Counted from the stretch's first letter, positions 1 through 33,500 are shown. The stretch: DNA of 64,000 nt from Zeus faber (GCA_960531495.1 OY482860.1:30791615-30855614), one strand, 5' to 3'. Numbers and translations: made by a program. The notes: generated by a model not told the origin, from the sequence alone.

Positions 1-756
1 CTCCTCCAGGTTCCAGCGAACTCTGATGATAACTCTCTGTTCTGGAGCGGTGCTGGTGTCCATAATGGGGCCAGGAACTATATATTATTCCTTTGTTGTG
101 GAGATGCGTTCAGTCCAAACACATAATAATTAATAATGTGGAGGTAAATGAAACACAGTGCAGAGGGTCTAGCTTTAAATCTTAAGTTCCTCCATGGTTC
201 CTGGATCTGGACTCCAGACTGTGATCAGTGTTTCATATTTTATAAAGATTAGAGATTTAAACATTTTGAAAAAGAAAGAGTAAAAACATGTGAATGTTAA
301 GCGTGGCTGGCTGCTCGAAAGGGCATTCTGAAAAACTATTATTTCAGTGCATTGAAGTGTTTTAAAGTACTCAGTATGAGGAGTACTTTTCAAAGTACTC
401 AGTATATAGCGTACTTTTTGAAGTACTTAGTATTTTCAGTAATTTTTGAAGTCAGTATTAAGAAGGGACGATCTGGATCCTCCGTTCAGCTCTGCAGCAC
501 CTTCTGCACCCAGGGACCCAAGACACAGCCCCGCCCCCTCCGCCAAGCCCCGCCCCCTCCACACTCGACCTCCACAGTACTATTCTTTCATCTGTATTTT
601 ACTGAACTTTATTTGGTCAAATACAGATGAACTTAAAGAGTTGAGTTTGTTTTTCTGTTTTTAGCTCAGATTCCTGAGTCTGGAAGCCATTAAACGATAG
701 AATCTAAAAAGTGAAAATGAAGCCGAGAGAGAAAAAGAGAAAAGGAACCTGAGAGT

Positions 757-798
<42 letters not shown>

Positions 799-2290
799 AC
801 ATACACACACACACACACACACACATACACACACACACACACAGGAGTTGTGTCCTGTTCACATATGTCGATGTTAAGAATATGTTTTATGAATTGTTCT
901 GTGAATTCTAAATAACAATTCTAATCACAAGAAAAACAATAAAACAAAACAGACGACAAGAGACATGAAAGACAGCCATAAAAGCTGTTTTATTCTTCTG
1001 AAGCTGGTTCTCCTCCAGGTCAGTGTTCGGTTTATTCCACTTTTTACTGGTTTCAACCAAACATCTGGGACGGAACACGCCCTGGTCCTTCCTCTCTCCA
1101 TGTTTTGACGAGTGCCGTGTACGAAGGAGAGAATATTACAGAATATATCTTTCATTATTCCATTATTCCATTATTCCATTATTGTGCTTGTCTCTGCGAT
1201 ATGCATCACGGCTGAGGAGTGAAGCTGAAAGGTTATTTAATAAAGTTGTGATGATGAAATGTTCCATTATATTGAATCAACCAATCTGCGTTTCAGCGCT
1301 TCCACCTCCACCAAACGCTGCGATGGAGCCAGACTCTGACAGAAGAACCAGGAGAACAAGAACAAATATTTGGTTTCCCAGCAGCTACTAATCCTTCTGC
1401 CTCCGTCACATACGCGAGACGGTACCAGTGTGATGGAGCTCGGAGAAGCTGTTTGAGGGAACTCCAGTGACGGAGAACCTTCTCCATCAGCTGACGGTGC
1501 CTTCACAGCTGTGACAGGACGTTCCCACACCGTTCTTCCAGAGGAACATGAGGAGTGCTGCAACCTTCTGGTCAAGGAGACACCAGAGTTCGGCCAGAAA
1601 CCATTTTGTTTCCAAGCATATTCAGGAATATGAGAAGTCAACTTTATCCAAAAAGATGAAATGTGTCTTCAGGTTGAACCTTTTGACTCCTACAAACATA
1701 CGATGGATCCCTGTGGAGAAGTAGGCTCTTGGCCTAATGAACAATTTGCAATTCAGATGAAAGTTATTTGATGAAGGTTTTCTTCTGAGCCAGGTGGAGC
1801 GTGTCACTGCCGATCATGTCAGTTAAAATATTTTGGGCTAATTTTAAAGTTTGGGCAGTTGAGCCTCACTAACCCCTTTTCTGCTTAAAAACACATAATC
1901 CTCTGAGATGAAATCACCTTCTGGAGCGAAGAACTGGAAATAAAGTTGTTTATCGACCCCGTTGACATCCATCATCCCTTGCTTCATGCTGGTCCAGATC
2001 TCTGATGGCTCTGCAGATTAATCGGCCCGACACATTTTTGCGAGACTGCGTTGCCACTGAAATGTACTTTATCAGCAGATCACGGTGTCTCAGACATTTC
2101 AGACATTTTCTGTTTTCCTCAACCCCTTATTTTCTTTCCTTACTTTTTTCCTCGATGTGCAATTATCAACAGAGATCATGTGGTTTTAACTGAGGAAACC
2201 TTTAACGTTCACCCTACTGGGTCTCCTGGTGAACCAGGCTGCTCTGCACCCTTCCTGTGGTCCTGGTTAGTGATGGAGCGATGAAAGTCC
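1..2290. other. Upstream intergenic DNA, no gene recognised
   Basis: No reading frame here resembles a known protein and no exon-like conserved block was seen on either strand. Visible structure is limited to an imperfect AGTACTCAGTAT-type repeat around 355-435, a dinucleotide tract listed separately, and a few ATTCC repeats near 1155-1180. Distal regulatory DNA of the downstream thbs2 gene could lie here, but nothing in the sequence identifies it. Confidence 0.5.
758..842. repeat. (AC)n microsatellite
   Basis: Nearly pure AC dinucleotide run interrupted by a few AT steps. Simple-sequence repeat upstream of thbs2. Confidence 0.95.
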
Positions 2291-2299
2291 AGATTGGTC

Positions 2300-3275
2300 T
2301 TTCTACCTGGAGGTCCAAGTGTCCAAAGGGTCTTTGCTACTGGAGGTCACAGCATCCAGGAAGTCTTTCCTCCTGGATGTCTTTACACCACATGATCTTT
2401 CCTTCAGGAGGTCTTTCCCTCTGGAGGTCTTCCCTTCTGGAGGTCTTTCCCTCTGGAGGGCTTTCCTTCTGGAGGTCTTTCCATTGGGAGGTCTTTCCTC
2501 CTGGAGGTCTTTCCCCATAGAGGTCTTTCCTTCTGGAGGTCTTCCCTCTGGAGGTCTTTCCTCCTAGAAGTCTTTCCTTCTGGAGGTCTTTCCATTGGGA
2601 GGTCTTTCCTCCTGGAGGTCTTTCCCCATAGAGGTCTTTCCTTCTGGAGGTCTTCCCTCTGGAGGTCCTTCCTCCTAGAAGTCTTTCCTTCTGGAGGTCT
2701 TTCCATTGGGAGGTCTTTCCTCCTGGAGGTCTTTCCTCCTGGAGGTCTTTCCCCATAGAGGTCTTTCCTTCTGGAGGTCTTCCCTCTGGAGGTCTTTCCT
2801 CCTAGAAGTCTTTCCTTCTGGAGGTCTTTCCATTGGGAGGTCTTTCCTCCTGGAGGTCTTTCCCCATAGAGGTCTTTCCTTCTGGAGGTCTTTCCTCCTA
2901 GAAGTCTTTCCTTCTGGAGGTCTTTCCTTTGGGGGGACTTTCCTCCTGGATGTCTTTCCCTCTGGAGGACTTTCCTTTGGGAGGTCTTTCCTTCCGGAGG
3001 TATTTTCTCTGGAGGTCTTTCCTTCTGGAGGTCTTTCCTTTGGGAGGTCTTTCCCTCTGGAGGTATTTCCCTCTGGAGGTCTTTCCTTCTGGAGGACATT
3101 CCTTCTGGAGGTCTTTCCTCATCAAAGTCTTTCCTTCTGGAGGACTTTCCTTCTGGAGGTCTTTCCCTCTAGAGGTCTTTCCTTCTGGAGATATTTCCAT
3201 TGGGAGGTCTTTCCTTCTGGAGGTCTTTCTTTTAGGATGTATTTCCTCCTGGAGGTCTTTCCTCCTGGAGGTCAT
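2300..3275. repeat. 16-bp minisatellite, about 1 kb
   Basis: Tandem array of a unit close to GGAGGTCTTTCCTTCT with many C/T variants and a few short indels. Three units make 48 nt, so the array translates into long low-complexity frames on both strands with a 16-residue period. These frames are artefacts. The + strand is pyrimidine-rich in every unit. Confidence 0.9.
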
Positions 3276-3628
3276 AGCGTCCACAGCTCCTCCTTCTTCC
3301 GTCCAGAGGACTGAAACACTGGGAGGTTTTTTCACCTCCTCATCTACTTTCATTTTTCAGTTATTAATGTTGTTAATGTGACAAATTAATCCGTGTTACT
3401 GATCTTGGTTCATCTTAGTGGCTTTGTATTGATTCCATGTATTTACTGCTTCATCTTCTCACTGTTTTCTTTTTTTCTTATTGTTTTTAAAGTTGATTTT
3501 TTTTACTCGTGTAATTGTTTCTAAATGTCTTGTTCCTGTTTTAAAATGTCTGATGTGTGTTTTTGTCCAAGTTCAAGACTTTGACTTTCACAAAAGTTTT
3601 TAATGAGACTCATGATGAAACTACGCAC

Positions 3629-3745
3629 CACGCACAACACCCCACCCCACCACGCCACACCTCACCCCACCACCCCCACCACCACCCCACAACCCCCCCC
3701 ACACCCCCCCCCCCCCCCACCCCCCACAACCCCCCCACAACCCCT
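3629..3745. repeat. C-rich low-complexity tract
   Basis: About 115 nt of ACCCC/CCCAC-like sequence with poly-C stretches, roughly 150 bp upstream of the thbs2 TATA box. The opposite strand is G-run rich and could form quadruplexes. It could also be a region of poor base-call accuracy. Confidence 0.85.
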
Positions 3746-3896
3746 GCTGTGACGAGACAGAGCTCCAGACGGGGGGGGGTTAAATGTTTGTGAGTAAGCA
3801 GCATGACATCACCAGGTTGAGTAAATGATCTTCAGACTGATGGCGTGATGAAGGAGGAGACCAGAGGGAGGAGGACAGAGGGATGGAGGGTGGAGG

Positions 3897-3904
3897 TATA
3901 TAAG
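3897..3904 (+). promoter_or_regulatory. TATA box of thbs2
   Basis: A TATATAAG element sits about 30 bp before the inferred start of a non-coding first exon whose 3' end is a good splice donor at 4039/4040. Placement and match to the TATAWAAG consensus support a core promoter. The transcription start itself is inferred, not seen. Confidence 0.6.
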
Positions 3905-3929
3905 AGGCTGCAGGTCTGAGCTGCTCCCA

Positions 3930-4039
3930 CTGCTGCTCTGGATCTAACCTCTGGAACTACTCCTCTGAGCTGCTCTGGCTTTGATTCTCTTTTCTCTGTG
4001 GATTCTACGGGCGTGAGGAAGCAGCTGCTGGTTCCTCAG
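3930..4039 (+). other. thbs2: thbs2 non-coding exon 1 (5' UTR)
   Basis: The segment downstream of the TATA box ends in CTCAG|GTAGGT, a strong donor. The next acceptor, TTTTTAG|GAGAA at 4453/4454, lies five bases before the start codon at 4460. Mammalian THBS2 likewise has a non-coding first exon. The 5' boundary is approximate. Confidence 0.55.
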
Positions 4040-4459
4040 GTAGGTTCCACACAGCAGGGGGGCATTGGACTGGAGTATGAAACGATTCAAATACTACTAA
4101 ACTACATGAAACTGCAGTAAACTGCATTCAACTCCATTAAAACACATGAAACTGCAGTCAAACGTAGAGGAAGCTGCTCTGCTTCACATTTTCTGTATTT
4201 ACAAAAAAAGCTTAAAGTGTTGATTTACTGAAGAGATTTAAGAAGGAAAATTCCAAATTATTAGGAAAATGGATTTAATATGAATTTTAGGAGTTGTTAT
4301 TGATGTATTCAGTTTTTACATATTGTCAAATTAATTCTTGTGAGTTTATCAAAAATACTTAAAAATGAAGCAAGAAAAGGATGATGGGGTCATGTGACCC
4401 GTCCAGGCCATCTGGCTGGAAATGAACTGAACATGAATATCTGTTTGTTTTTAGGAGAA

Positions 4460-25333
<20,874 letters not shown>

Positions 25334-25930
25334 ATCTCTCTGGATGTGGGAACGAGCGCCAGAGACACTGAGCTCCAAACTCAGCGCCACCTTTTTACTC
25401 AATCCACCTGGAAGGAGCTGGAGCGGGCGTGAGCGGGGGTGTCCTGCTTCAAGGAGCACGGAGCTCGTACGGACACGGCAGCAGAACATCTAGACTATAA
25501 AGGATCAGTACAGCGGCTTCCCACGCTTTCCATGCGCTTGTATCAAACTGAATTTTATGATTTGTACGTTTTGTTGACGTTCGGTGTCAGTTAAATAGAT
25601 TTTTCCATTTTCATCATTTGAATGTTTCCATGGAGCTTGAATGAATGATTCAGATTTTTGCTTTTTATAGTAATTACTCAAGATGTTTATACTAAGTCTG
25701 TATTATAATTTCTTTTGTAAATTATTTATGCTCTGCTTTTTTAATTTTTTGGTTTTGACATTTTTGCTCGAGAATGTAAATAATTATTTATTTGTTTACA
25801 CTGACAAAATTCGAACGAATATTACGAGACACGAGATGACGTATTAATATGTTGCTTTGTCAAGTTTCCAAACCACAAATCTGCTTCAATCTGCTGTTTC
25901 ATTAAAGCTGTTAATACAGAAATAATAATG
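25334..25930 (+). other. thbs2: Probable thbs2 3' UTR
   Basis: Follows the TGA at 25331-25333. It is AT-rich with several ATTTA-type motifs near 25775-25800, common in labile transcripts. An ATTAAA signal lies at 25901-25906 and AATAAA at 26225-26230. The true 3' end is not known. Confidence 0.5.
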
Positions 25931-27160
25931 ATAATATTATTAATTATAATAATAATAACTGTTCTGGGTTTGGCCTGTAGGGGGAGCGTGTGGAAGGACA
26001 CAGGATCGCAAGCTTTAAACTGACTTTGGTTTCTTTTTTGTTGTTGTCTTTGCAACATCCCTACAGGAAGTGAGGATGGTCTTCCACTAAAACAACATCT
26101 TTAGCCATTTTTATTTCCTCCATTTGTTGTCACACCTAATCTAAACTTCATATTTAAAAAAACATTTACAAACAATTGAAATTACAGTTGTGGATCATGA
26201 AATATGATTAATTTTGGTTCTATCAATAAACTGCAGTAAAACATACTTTAATTAGACATTTTCCAGACCCTTGTTTCCCAGGAGCTAGGCTAGCTGATCC
26301 CCTCTGCAGCCATGCATTGAGCTAACACAGTTAGCACGCAGCCCGTTAACACCTGTGTACTGGACAGACGCGTAGGAAAGCGGCGTCGAGGAGGTGTTTC
26401 AGTGGATGCACGCAAACAGTCACAACATCAGCTCAACCACCTCCAAAGCAAGGCGGTTCCAGTATTGGGATTCCTGCTCGTCTTTTGCAAGGTTTGCAAT
26501 GCACAAACTGTTTTTGATACAAGTTTTATTAAGTTTATTATTTAGTTTAATATACGTTTCATCAAACACCAATGTAAGTTTTCCTCCTCAGAGTTTAACC
26601 TGTTTCATAAATAAATCATGTGTACACCATGATCCATGACTGCTGCTTCCATGGCTACATGTTTTCACATCACAGTGAATAAGTACTAGCAGCACTACCA
26701 GTACTAGCAGTACAAGCAGTACTAGCAGTACTATAGTACACCTCTGAATAACTTGATGTTTCACTTTGAAATAATATTTTTCTGGGGGTCCGAGGTCTGG
26801 GTTAGGGCCTCCCCCTCTTCCTCATCCTGCTCATCCACTTCCTCCTACTCTTCCTCGTCCTACTGCTCATCTCCTTTTTTTTTATTCACCCTGTGATGTC
26901 ATCATGCTGGACATACAACACAGAGTATTTGTTCATTTGCTTCTAGGACAGAGTTAGTTGCAAGTGGAGTTGAACTTGTCAACCTGCAATGAAACTATTT
27001 ATTCATCTTTAATCATGAACAACTGCTGCATTAACTCTGTCCTGTGACGAGCAGAGCACAGCTTTATATTATACACAACCACCACCAACCCCCTCTTTGG
27101 AGAACTATTTACCATTTGGGTCTATAAACAACTGATCATCATTACTACTCCAAGAGGGAG
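25931..27160. other. Intergenic DNA, nothing recognised
   Basis: Apart from an AATAATAAT stretch near 25920-25960 and an AGTACTAGCAGTACTAGCAG repeat at 26685-26735, no gene, RNA or mobile element was recognised. Confidence 0.5.
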
Positions 27161-27164
27161 ATTC

Positions 27165-28040
27165 ACCACGGGTGAGACAAATAAACACAGAACCAAACAA
27201 CATTTACACAAAAACATAAACACTGGACAACAACATGTATTGAAAACAGTGAATTAGGGCCAGGAAAACTGGAACTACAACTGGTCACCTGACCTCTTCC
27301 TGTCATAGTTATGCCAGTAAATGAGGGAGAAAAGGAGAGGAAAGCAACCAGGAGGGTGCTGGGGTGTGTGTGTGTGTGTGTAAGGTGTCCACCAGTGAGT
27401 GTACAGGACTTAGCCCAGTTGGTTGTGGTGTAAAAGGTATTATGTTGTGGTGCCTCCAAGCAGTGGAAAGGGGCTCGAAGCCTTCTGAACTCCGCAGCCT
27501 TGTAGACACCCTACGGCAGCAGGACAGCCCCGAGCACCCTGCCCTGCAGCCACAGAAGACCCCCGGGGGCTCCAGAGAAGCCAGAGGGCTGCCTGCCACC
27601 CTCCTGCCCAGCCCCGAGCCGGAGGGGCCCCCATGCCCACCTGCATCCCGCGTAAGGGCGAGGCCCACCCCACCGCAGCCGACCAGACGCCCCACCTGGC
27701 GTGGCGTGAGCGCCGAGTGCCCATTCACGTTGCAGAGTGTGCTCAGCCCTCCACCCCCCCGGCACCTGGGGCACCCACCGCAGAGAAGACACACAGCAGG
27801 AGAAAAAGGCCGATAGCTGCCCCCAACCCACACCCACAACAGCAGGCTCCCTAGGGGCCCTGGAAGGCACCCGGTGGCGCTCTCAGCAGCCCTGCCAGGT
27901 CGCAGCACATCTTAGGCCACCAGGCACAAGCCGCCAGGACTCCAGCCCAGTCGGCAGGGGGGTTCCACCCGCCCGCCCCCCAGCCAACCGAACCGCCAGC
28001 AACCTGCCACCCCGGAAAACCCCAGTGTGCTGTTGGTAAT
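27165..28040. other. GC-rich block, possible interspersed repeat
   Basis: 27465-28020 is markedly richer in G+C than its surroundings, with CCCCGGGGGCTCC-like and CACCCCACCGCAGCCGACC-like runs. It has open frames on both strands of proline/alanine-rich composition without recognisable domains. The composition suggests an inserted retroelement 5' region or repeat rather than a resident gene. Not identified. Confidence 0.3.
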
Positions 28041-28245
28041 TGCAGTTAAAATTGTGGGGTGTGGGAGTGCGAGTCCTTCAGGCAAGTCGAACCCAAATCA
28101 CTCGCACTCCTCCTGCCCCGCAGACCCTGGTCTGGTGGAGTGTTGTTCAGAGTAGGATTGGTGTGCAAGAATATGTGTTCTAAGCTAATATGAGTGGGAT
28201 TAAAATTTCGGGACGGACGAGAAGCACGCTGGGGCGGAGGCATGG

Positions 28246-28690
28246 TCCTGCTGCTTATCTTTATCATTCTCCTCCTCCTCTTCCTCCTCCTCATCCTCCT
28301 CCTCCTCTTCCTACTCCTCATCATAATCATCCTCCTCCTCTTCCTCCTCCTCACCTTCTTTGCTCTTCCTGCTCATCTGGCTCCTCCTCCTCCTCCTCCT
28401 CTTCCACCCACTCCCCCCTCTAATCCTCTCCCTCCTGTTCCTCATCCTCCTCCTCCTCTTCCTCCTCCCCTTCCTCTCCATCCTCCTCTTCCTCCTCCCC
28501 TTCCTCTCCATCCTCCTCTTCCTCCTCCCCTTCCTCTTCATCCTCCTCTTCCTTCCCCCTCCTCTTCCTCCCCTTCCTCGTTATCATCTTCCTCCTCCTC
28601 ATCTTTATAATCCTCCTCCTATACTTCCTCCTCCTCCTCATCCTCCTTCTCTTCATCCTCCTCCTCCTCCTCTTCCTCCTTCTCTGGACA
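28246..28690. repeat. Polypyrimidine (CCT/CTT)n tract
   Basis: About 440 nt almost entirely C and T on the + strand, mainly TCCTCCTCTT units. Mirror-symmetric stretches could adopt triplex (H-DNA) structure. Frames across it are poly-Leu/Pro artefacts. Confidence 0.95.
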
Positions 28691-29020
28691 CCACCTCCTT
28701 CATACTTCCAGAACAGTGGTTGAATTGATCTTTAGATGAACGATCATGCCTAATGATCCTGGTCACGATGCTCTGGAAACTTTTCTCCCTGAAATTCCAG
28801 TTCAATGAGTGGAACCTCTGAAGCCGCACGGAGAGACGGGCGTCGGCCAAGCCAGAGCTCCGAGGTCTGAGGAGGCGTGGCGTGTCGTCCCCAATAAAGT
28901 CACTAGTTTATTTCGGGGCTGGAGTTCCTCGAGTCACTGGGAAAATATTCATAGTTCTGTCATGTTGCCAAGGCAACTAGAACACTCAGTGCTCCCAGAG
29001 CACAATGCCAGGAGGCCACT

Positions 29021-29085
29021 GCAGTACTGCCAGGAGGCCTGGTAGTACTGCAGTGGCCTACTACCAGGCCTCCTGGTAGTACTGC
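29021..29085. repeat. 27-bp inverted repeat (hairpin)
   Basis: Arms 29021-29047 and 29059-29085 pair over 27 positions with a single mismatch around an 11-nt loop. The core is CCAGGAGGCCTGGTAGTA. Further partial copies of the same unit lie just outside (28997-29018 and 29088-29112). Confidence 0.85.
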
Positions 29086-29589
29086 AGTACTGCGGGAGGC
29101 CTGGTAGTACTGTACTGTGCTGACAATGAACTTGAAACTATAATTACATAGACAGAGTTTGAGTTCTCTCATTGCAAAGCTTTTGAACTTTGTCATTTAA
29201 AAAGTGTAAATAAAAGAAACAGCTCCCATTTTGAAAATAAACAGCTGTGCAACATGTAGATGAATATAAATCATTAAGACCTGTTCCCATTCATATGACA
29301 GAAACAATTGAACTTTGATAGATGACCTCTGGTCAGGGTTCAAAGGACAATATCTCAGGTATTGAGTCGGGGTTAGGGATAAAAAATGAAATCTCTCTCT
29401 GGAATGTGATTGTGTTTTTTGTGAAGTTAGCGCCATCTCATGGTGACACGCTGCAATTGAATAAATGGGCGTGTTTACAGTTTAAATGAAACACGCCCTG
29501 TCAGGACGCACGAGAGGGAGGGGGGTTTCCAGCTGATCGGCAGCCGGCTGGAAGCTGGCTGGAAGAGCCCTTTTCAAGTGGCTCCTACT

Positions 29590-30640
29590 GTAGAAGTATA
29601 GAAGTGTTACAGTAGTAAAGTAGTAGCGTTATAGTAGTAGTAGTAGTATAGTAGGGTTATCGTAGTATAGTAGTATGATAGTAGTAGTAGTAGTATAGTA
29701 GTATAGTAGTGTTGTAGTAGGAATATAGTAGTATTATAGTTGTAATATAATAGTAGTAGTAGTAGTATAGTCGTGTTATAATAGTATAACATAGTTTAAC
29801 AGAAATACTGCTAGTATATAGTAACAGTAGTAATAGTATTGTAGTATTATAGTAGTCGTAGTAGTAGTATAGTATGTAGTAGTGTTATAGTCATATGGTT
29901 GTAGTTTAGTAGTGTTATACTAGTATTATAGTAGTGTTATAGTAGTATAGTAGTATTATAGTAGTCGTATTAGTATAGTAGTGGTATAGTAGTATAATAG
30001 TGTTATAGTATAGTAGTGTTATAGTAGTATTATAGTAGTAGTATATTATTAGTATTTACCCTCAGGCCATCAGGCTTCTCAACCTGCAACATCTGTAGTC
30101 ACCTCTGTAAATTAAATGTACATCACCACAACTACATGTACATATCCAGCGGCACTGCTTCACTTTATATTTATATCAATATCTTGTGCAACAGACTGAC
30201 CTATTTCTGTTGGAACTGCTACAATGTCCAATTGTTAGTTTCCGTTTTAGGATTATTTTTTTATTTTAATTTTATGTACATACACTGCCACCTCTTGCCC
30301 TTATTTGTAACTCGACTCTCACTTTTTTTTATATTCGACTTATTTTATTTAAAGAATTGTATTTCCTCCTTATCTTTGCGTTTGTGTTGTACTGTACACT
30401 TGGCTAATAAAACACTTTGAATTTATTATTGTAGTAGTAGTAGTATAGTAGAAGTAGTGTTATTGTAGTATAGTAGTAGTAGTAGTAGTAGTATAGTAGC
30501 ATTATAGTAGTGCAATAGTGTGATATTATTAGTATAGCAGTATAGTATAGCACTGCAATTGTAGTCTAATATTATTATAGTAGTAGTAGTATAGTAGTGT
30601 TATAGTACTATAGTCGTAGTATAATAGTGTTGTAGTAATG
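29590..30640. repeat. TAGTAGTATAGTAGTGTTATAG arrays flanking an insert
   Basis: Irregular TAG/TATAG/TGTTATAG units fill 29590-30060 and 30420-30640. The 360 bp between them (30061-30420) is non-repetitive and ends GGCTAATAAAACACTTTGAA, with an AATAAA signal then immediate return of the repeat. This suggests insertion of a polyadenylated retrosequence or LINE 3' end whose source I could not identify. Confidence 0.7.
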
Positions 30641-31250
30641 CACTCAAAGTATGAGTACTTGGAGCGCAGTATAAGTACTTGGGGACAATGGAACAGCACA
30701 TCCCGGCTTCCTTGTAACTTTTTATTGCTTACTTTTTTATGGTTTATTTGCTTTTTTTTATCTTCAACTTGACTTTGAGGTTTGCTCCATGTTCCCATTT
30801 TCAATTACATTCAATTATTATCAAATATGTAAATAACGTCACGGATTCCCACTTAATGTGTGTCCCCGCAGAGCGGAGGGCGTCATGCGGGGGCTGCGCT
30901 CCCACGTCCGGTATGTTCAACCCGCGGCCCGGGGGCCTGGTGTGGCCCGCACGACGCTGGAGATCAGCCCTTTGAAGCAGATTCAAGGTTTCAATAAACT
31001 GAAGAAAAGCACAAAAATGGGACATTTCCATGTTTCTGGAAGGTTCAAGAAGTACCCCACCCTAGTACAACCCCACCCGAGCAGAAAGGCTCGACTTCAC
31101 CAACCCCACCCGAGCAGAGAGGCTCTACTTCACCAACCCCACCTAAACATTACCATTAAGATATGTCAAGATATGTCTTATTAAGATATTAAGAGCTTGA
31201 GATAAAAGTGTGTGTGGAGCGGCAACTATCCTGAGGGAAACTTGGGAGAG
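30641..31250. other. Intergenic DNA, nothing recognised
   Basis: Contains two copies of CACCCGAGCAGAAAGGCTC-like sequence near 31075-31140 and no recognisable gene. Confidence 0.45.
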
Positions 31251-32255
31251 AAGCAGCTACTAGAGGCTTCCATTAGCCCCTGACGTCCAGGTCCAGGGAT
31301 GGGCTTCTACGTCAGCAGGGCGTGGTCCAAGGATGGGCTTCTATGTCAGCAGGGCATGGTCCAGGTCCAGGAATGGCTTCTACGTCAGCAGGGCGTGGTC
31401 CAGGTCCAGGGATGGGCTTCTACGTCAGCAGGGCGTGGTCCAGGTCCAGGGATGGGCTTCTACGTCGGCAGGGCGTGGTCCTGGTCCAGGAATGGCTTCT
31501 ACGTCAGCAGGGCGTAGCGACTTACAATTGTTCAAACAGCGACGGACGCAGCCATCAGGAGCAATTAGGGGTTAAGTGTCTTGCTCAAGGACACTACAGC
31601 ATGCTAGCAGGAGGAGCCTGGGAAGCAGCTACTAGAGGCTTCCATTAGCCCCTGACGTCCAGGTCCAGGGATGGGCTTCTACGTCAGCAGGGCGTGGTCC
31701 AAGGATGGGCTTCTATGTCAGCAGGGCATGGTCCAGGTCCAAGCATGGGCTTCTATGTCAGCAGGGCATGGTCCAGGTCCAAGCATGGGCTTCTACGTCA
31801 GCAGGGCGTGGTCCAGGTCCAGGGATGGGCTTCTACGTCAGCAGGGCGTGGTCCAGGTCCAGGGATGGGCTTCTACGTCGGCAGGGCGTGGTCCAGGTCC
31901 AGGGATGGGCTTCTACGTCGGCAGGGCATGGTCCAGGTCCAGGAATGGCTTCTACGTCAGCAGGGCGTGGTCCAGGTCCAGGGATGGGCTTCTACGTCAG
32001 CAGGGCGTGGTCCAGGTCCAGGGATGGGCTTCTACGTCGGCAGGGCGTGGTCCTGGTCCAGGAATGGCTTCTACGTCAGCAGGGCGTAGCGACTTACAAT
32101 TGTTCAAACAGCGACGGACGCAGCCATCAGGAGCAATTAGGGGTTAAGTGTCTTGCTCAAGGACACTACAGCATGCTAGCAGGAGGAGCCTGGGATCCAA
32201 CCAGCAACCTTTAGATCACTAGACCACCAGCTCTACCGCCTGAGCTACCACCCCA
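31251..32255. repeat. Tandem duplication of a minisatellite-plus-SINE block
   Basis: A lead sequence AAGCAGCTACTAGAGGCTTC occurs at about 31251 and again at 31623. Each is followed by an array of about 40-bp units (GATGGGCTTCTACGTCAGCA, GGGCGTGGTCCAGGTCCAGG) with shorter variants, then by a SINE core entering at the same junction GGGCGTAGCGACTTACAATT (31511 and 32083). The second SINE (32089-32255) retains the tRNA-like head on the minus strand; the first (31517-31623) is cut by the duplication joint. Confidence 0.9.
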
Positions 32256-33500
32256 CCATGTGATGTCTGTATCAAGCTGAATTAACAGTACGATGCCTCG
32301 TGCACACGCAGCACCACCCACTAACTGTAACTTCACTTCGGAACCGTTTGGAGTAATGAGCATCAGGGGCAGGTCGGCTACCGAGCAGTTCCAAACATGG
32401 CTTCATCAAGTCCTCAGCACTATTTGAAGGGCACTCAGCGAGCCTTGTGCTCCGTCAGGTCGTCCACAATGCGCCCTACGTCCAACTTCTCCACCCGCTC
32501 GTTTTCATTTGACCACATGACCGACCTCTCGCTCCGTCCTGTCCCTTTGTGCTGCTCAGATCATTTATTTGTTTCATTTTGGGGAACGAGCGCTCGGTGA
32601 CGGGAAGAGTGGGAAAGTGTCGACGGGCGATGGATGAAGACGTACTGATTTTTTTGGCAGTTGTTGATGACGCAGCGTGAATTACCCAGCATGCACTTGG
32701 AGACGATTCACTGGTACATCTGTATGTTAACATGACCGTGCAAATAAAACTACCCTTGCAACACAACATTTCAAAATGATTTCATTCATTAATTCCTAAT
32801 TAATTAATCTCTAATCCCTAATTCCTGTGACTGAGGTGCTATGTGTACAACTGAGGGGACTGAAGGGAGGCTAATGCTTTAAAGTGCACCTATTATGCTC
32901 CTTTCACCATGTTAATATACGGTCTCTGAGGTCCCCTAAACCTGTTTGATTTTTTTTCGCTGAAAATACCACTCAGATTATGCATGTGAGCCATTCTAAC
33001 ATGCGTGCAATCCACCCTGTCTGAAAACGGGCAGTTTAAGTGGGAGGAGCTACCCTAGCGAGCCTCTAGTTGCATGAGGCTTTACTCAGGATTCCATTTA
33101 ATTTTTCACTGATTTCACCATCATCAGTCCACTAAAATCTATTTCTGAACACATTTGAGGTGAGAAATAATCAATCCAGTTGCTGAATGTTCACTCATAT
33201 TAGATCTATGGGGCTTAATTTGAACGTTTGTTCCGACTTTCACAGAGGTATCCTGAGCAGGGCGGCGCTTGGAGCATCGGTGGGATACTGCGGGGCTTGG
33301 AGCTTTTTTGTGCCATTCTGTTATGGAAATGTTGGAAAATAAAAATAAATAAAAACAAATGCATGGTTTTGTTTGGATAAACATTGAGCGGATCGCACGC
33401 CACAGCCAACAGTACAGACAACCTACCATGGACACACCAGGCATGAAAACTGAGGGGTGAAAAGGGTGAGAAGGATGCCTGAGCGGAGACAAACACAGAC
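32256..33500. other. Intergenic DNA, probable old repeats
   Basis: No gene recognised. 32880-33060 (CACCTATTATGCTCCTTTCA and following) looks like a short dispersed fish repeat, but I could not delimit it or assign a class. Confidence 0.35.

Noticed and set aside
2300-3300. Direct repeats resembling a CRISPR array
   Set aside because: Units are contiguous 16-bp repeats without unique spacers, and the genome is a vertebrate's. None of the arrays in the window has repeat-spacer organisation.
32476-32769. Minus-strand frame near 32.5-32.8 kb as a hAT/ZMYM-type transposase remnant
   Set aside because: The similarity I could see is too weak and short, with no catalytic motif or termini.
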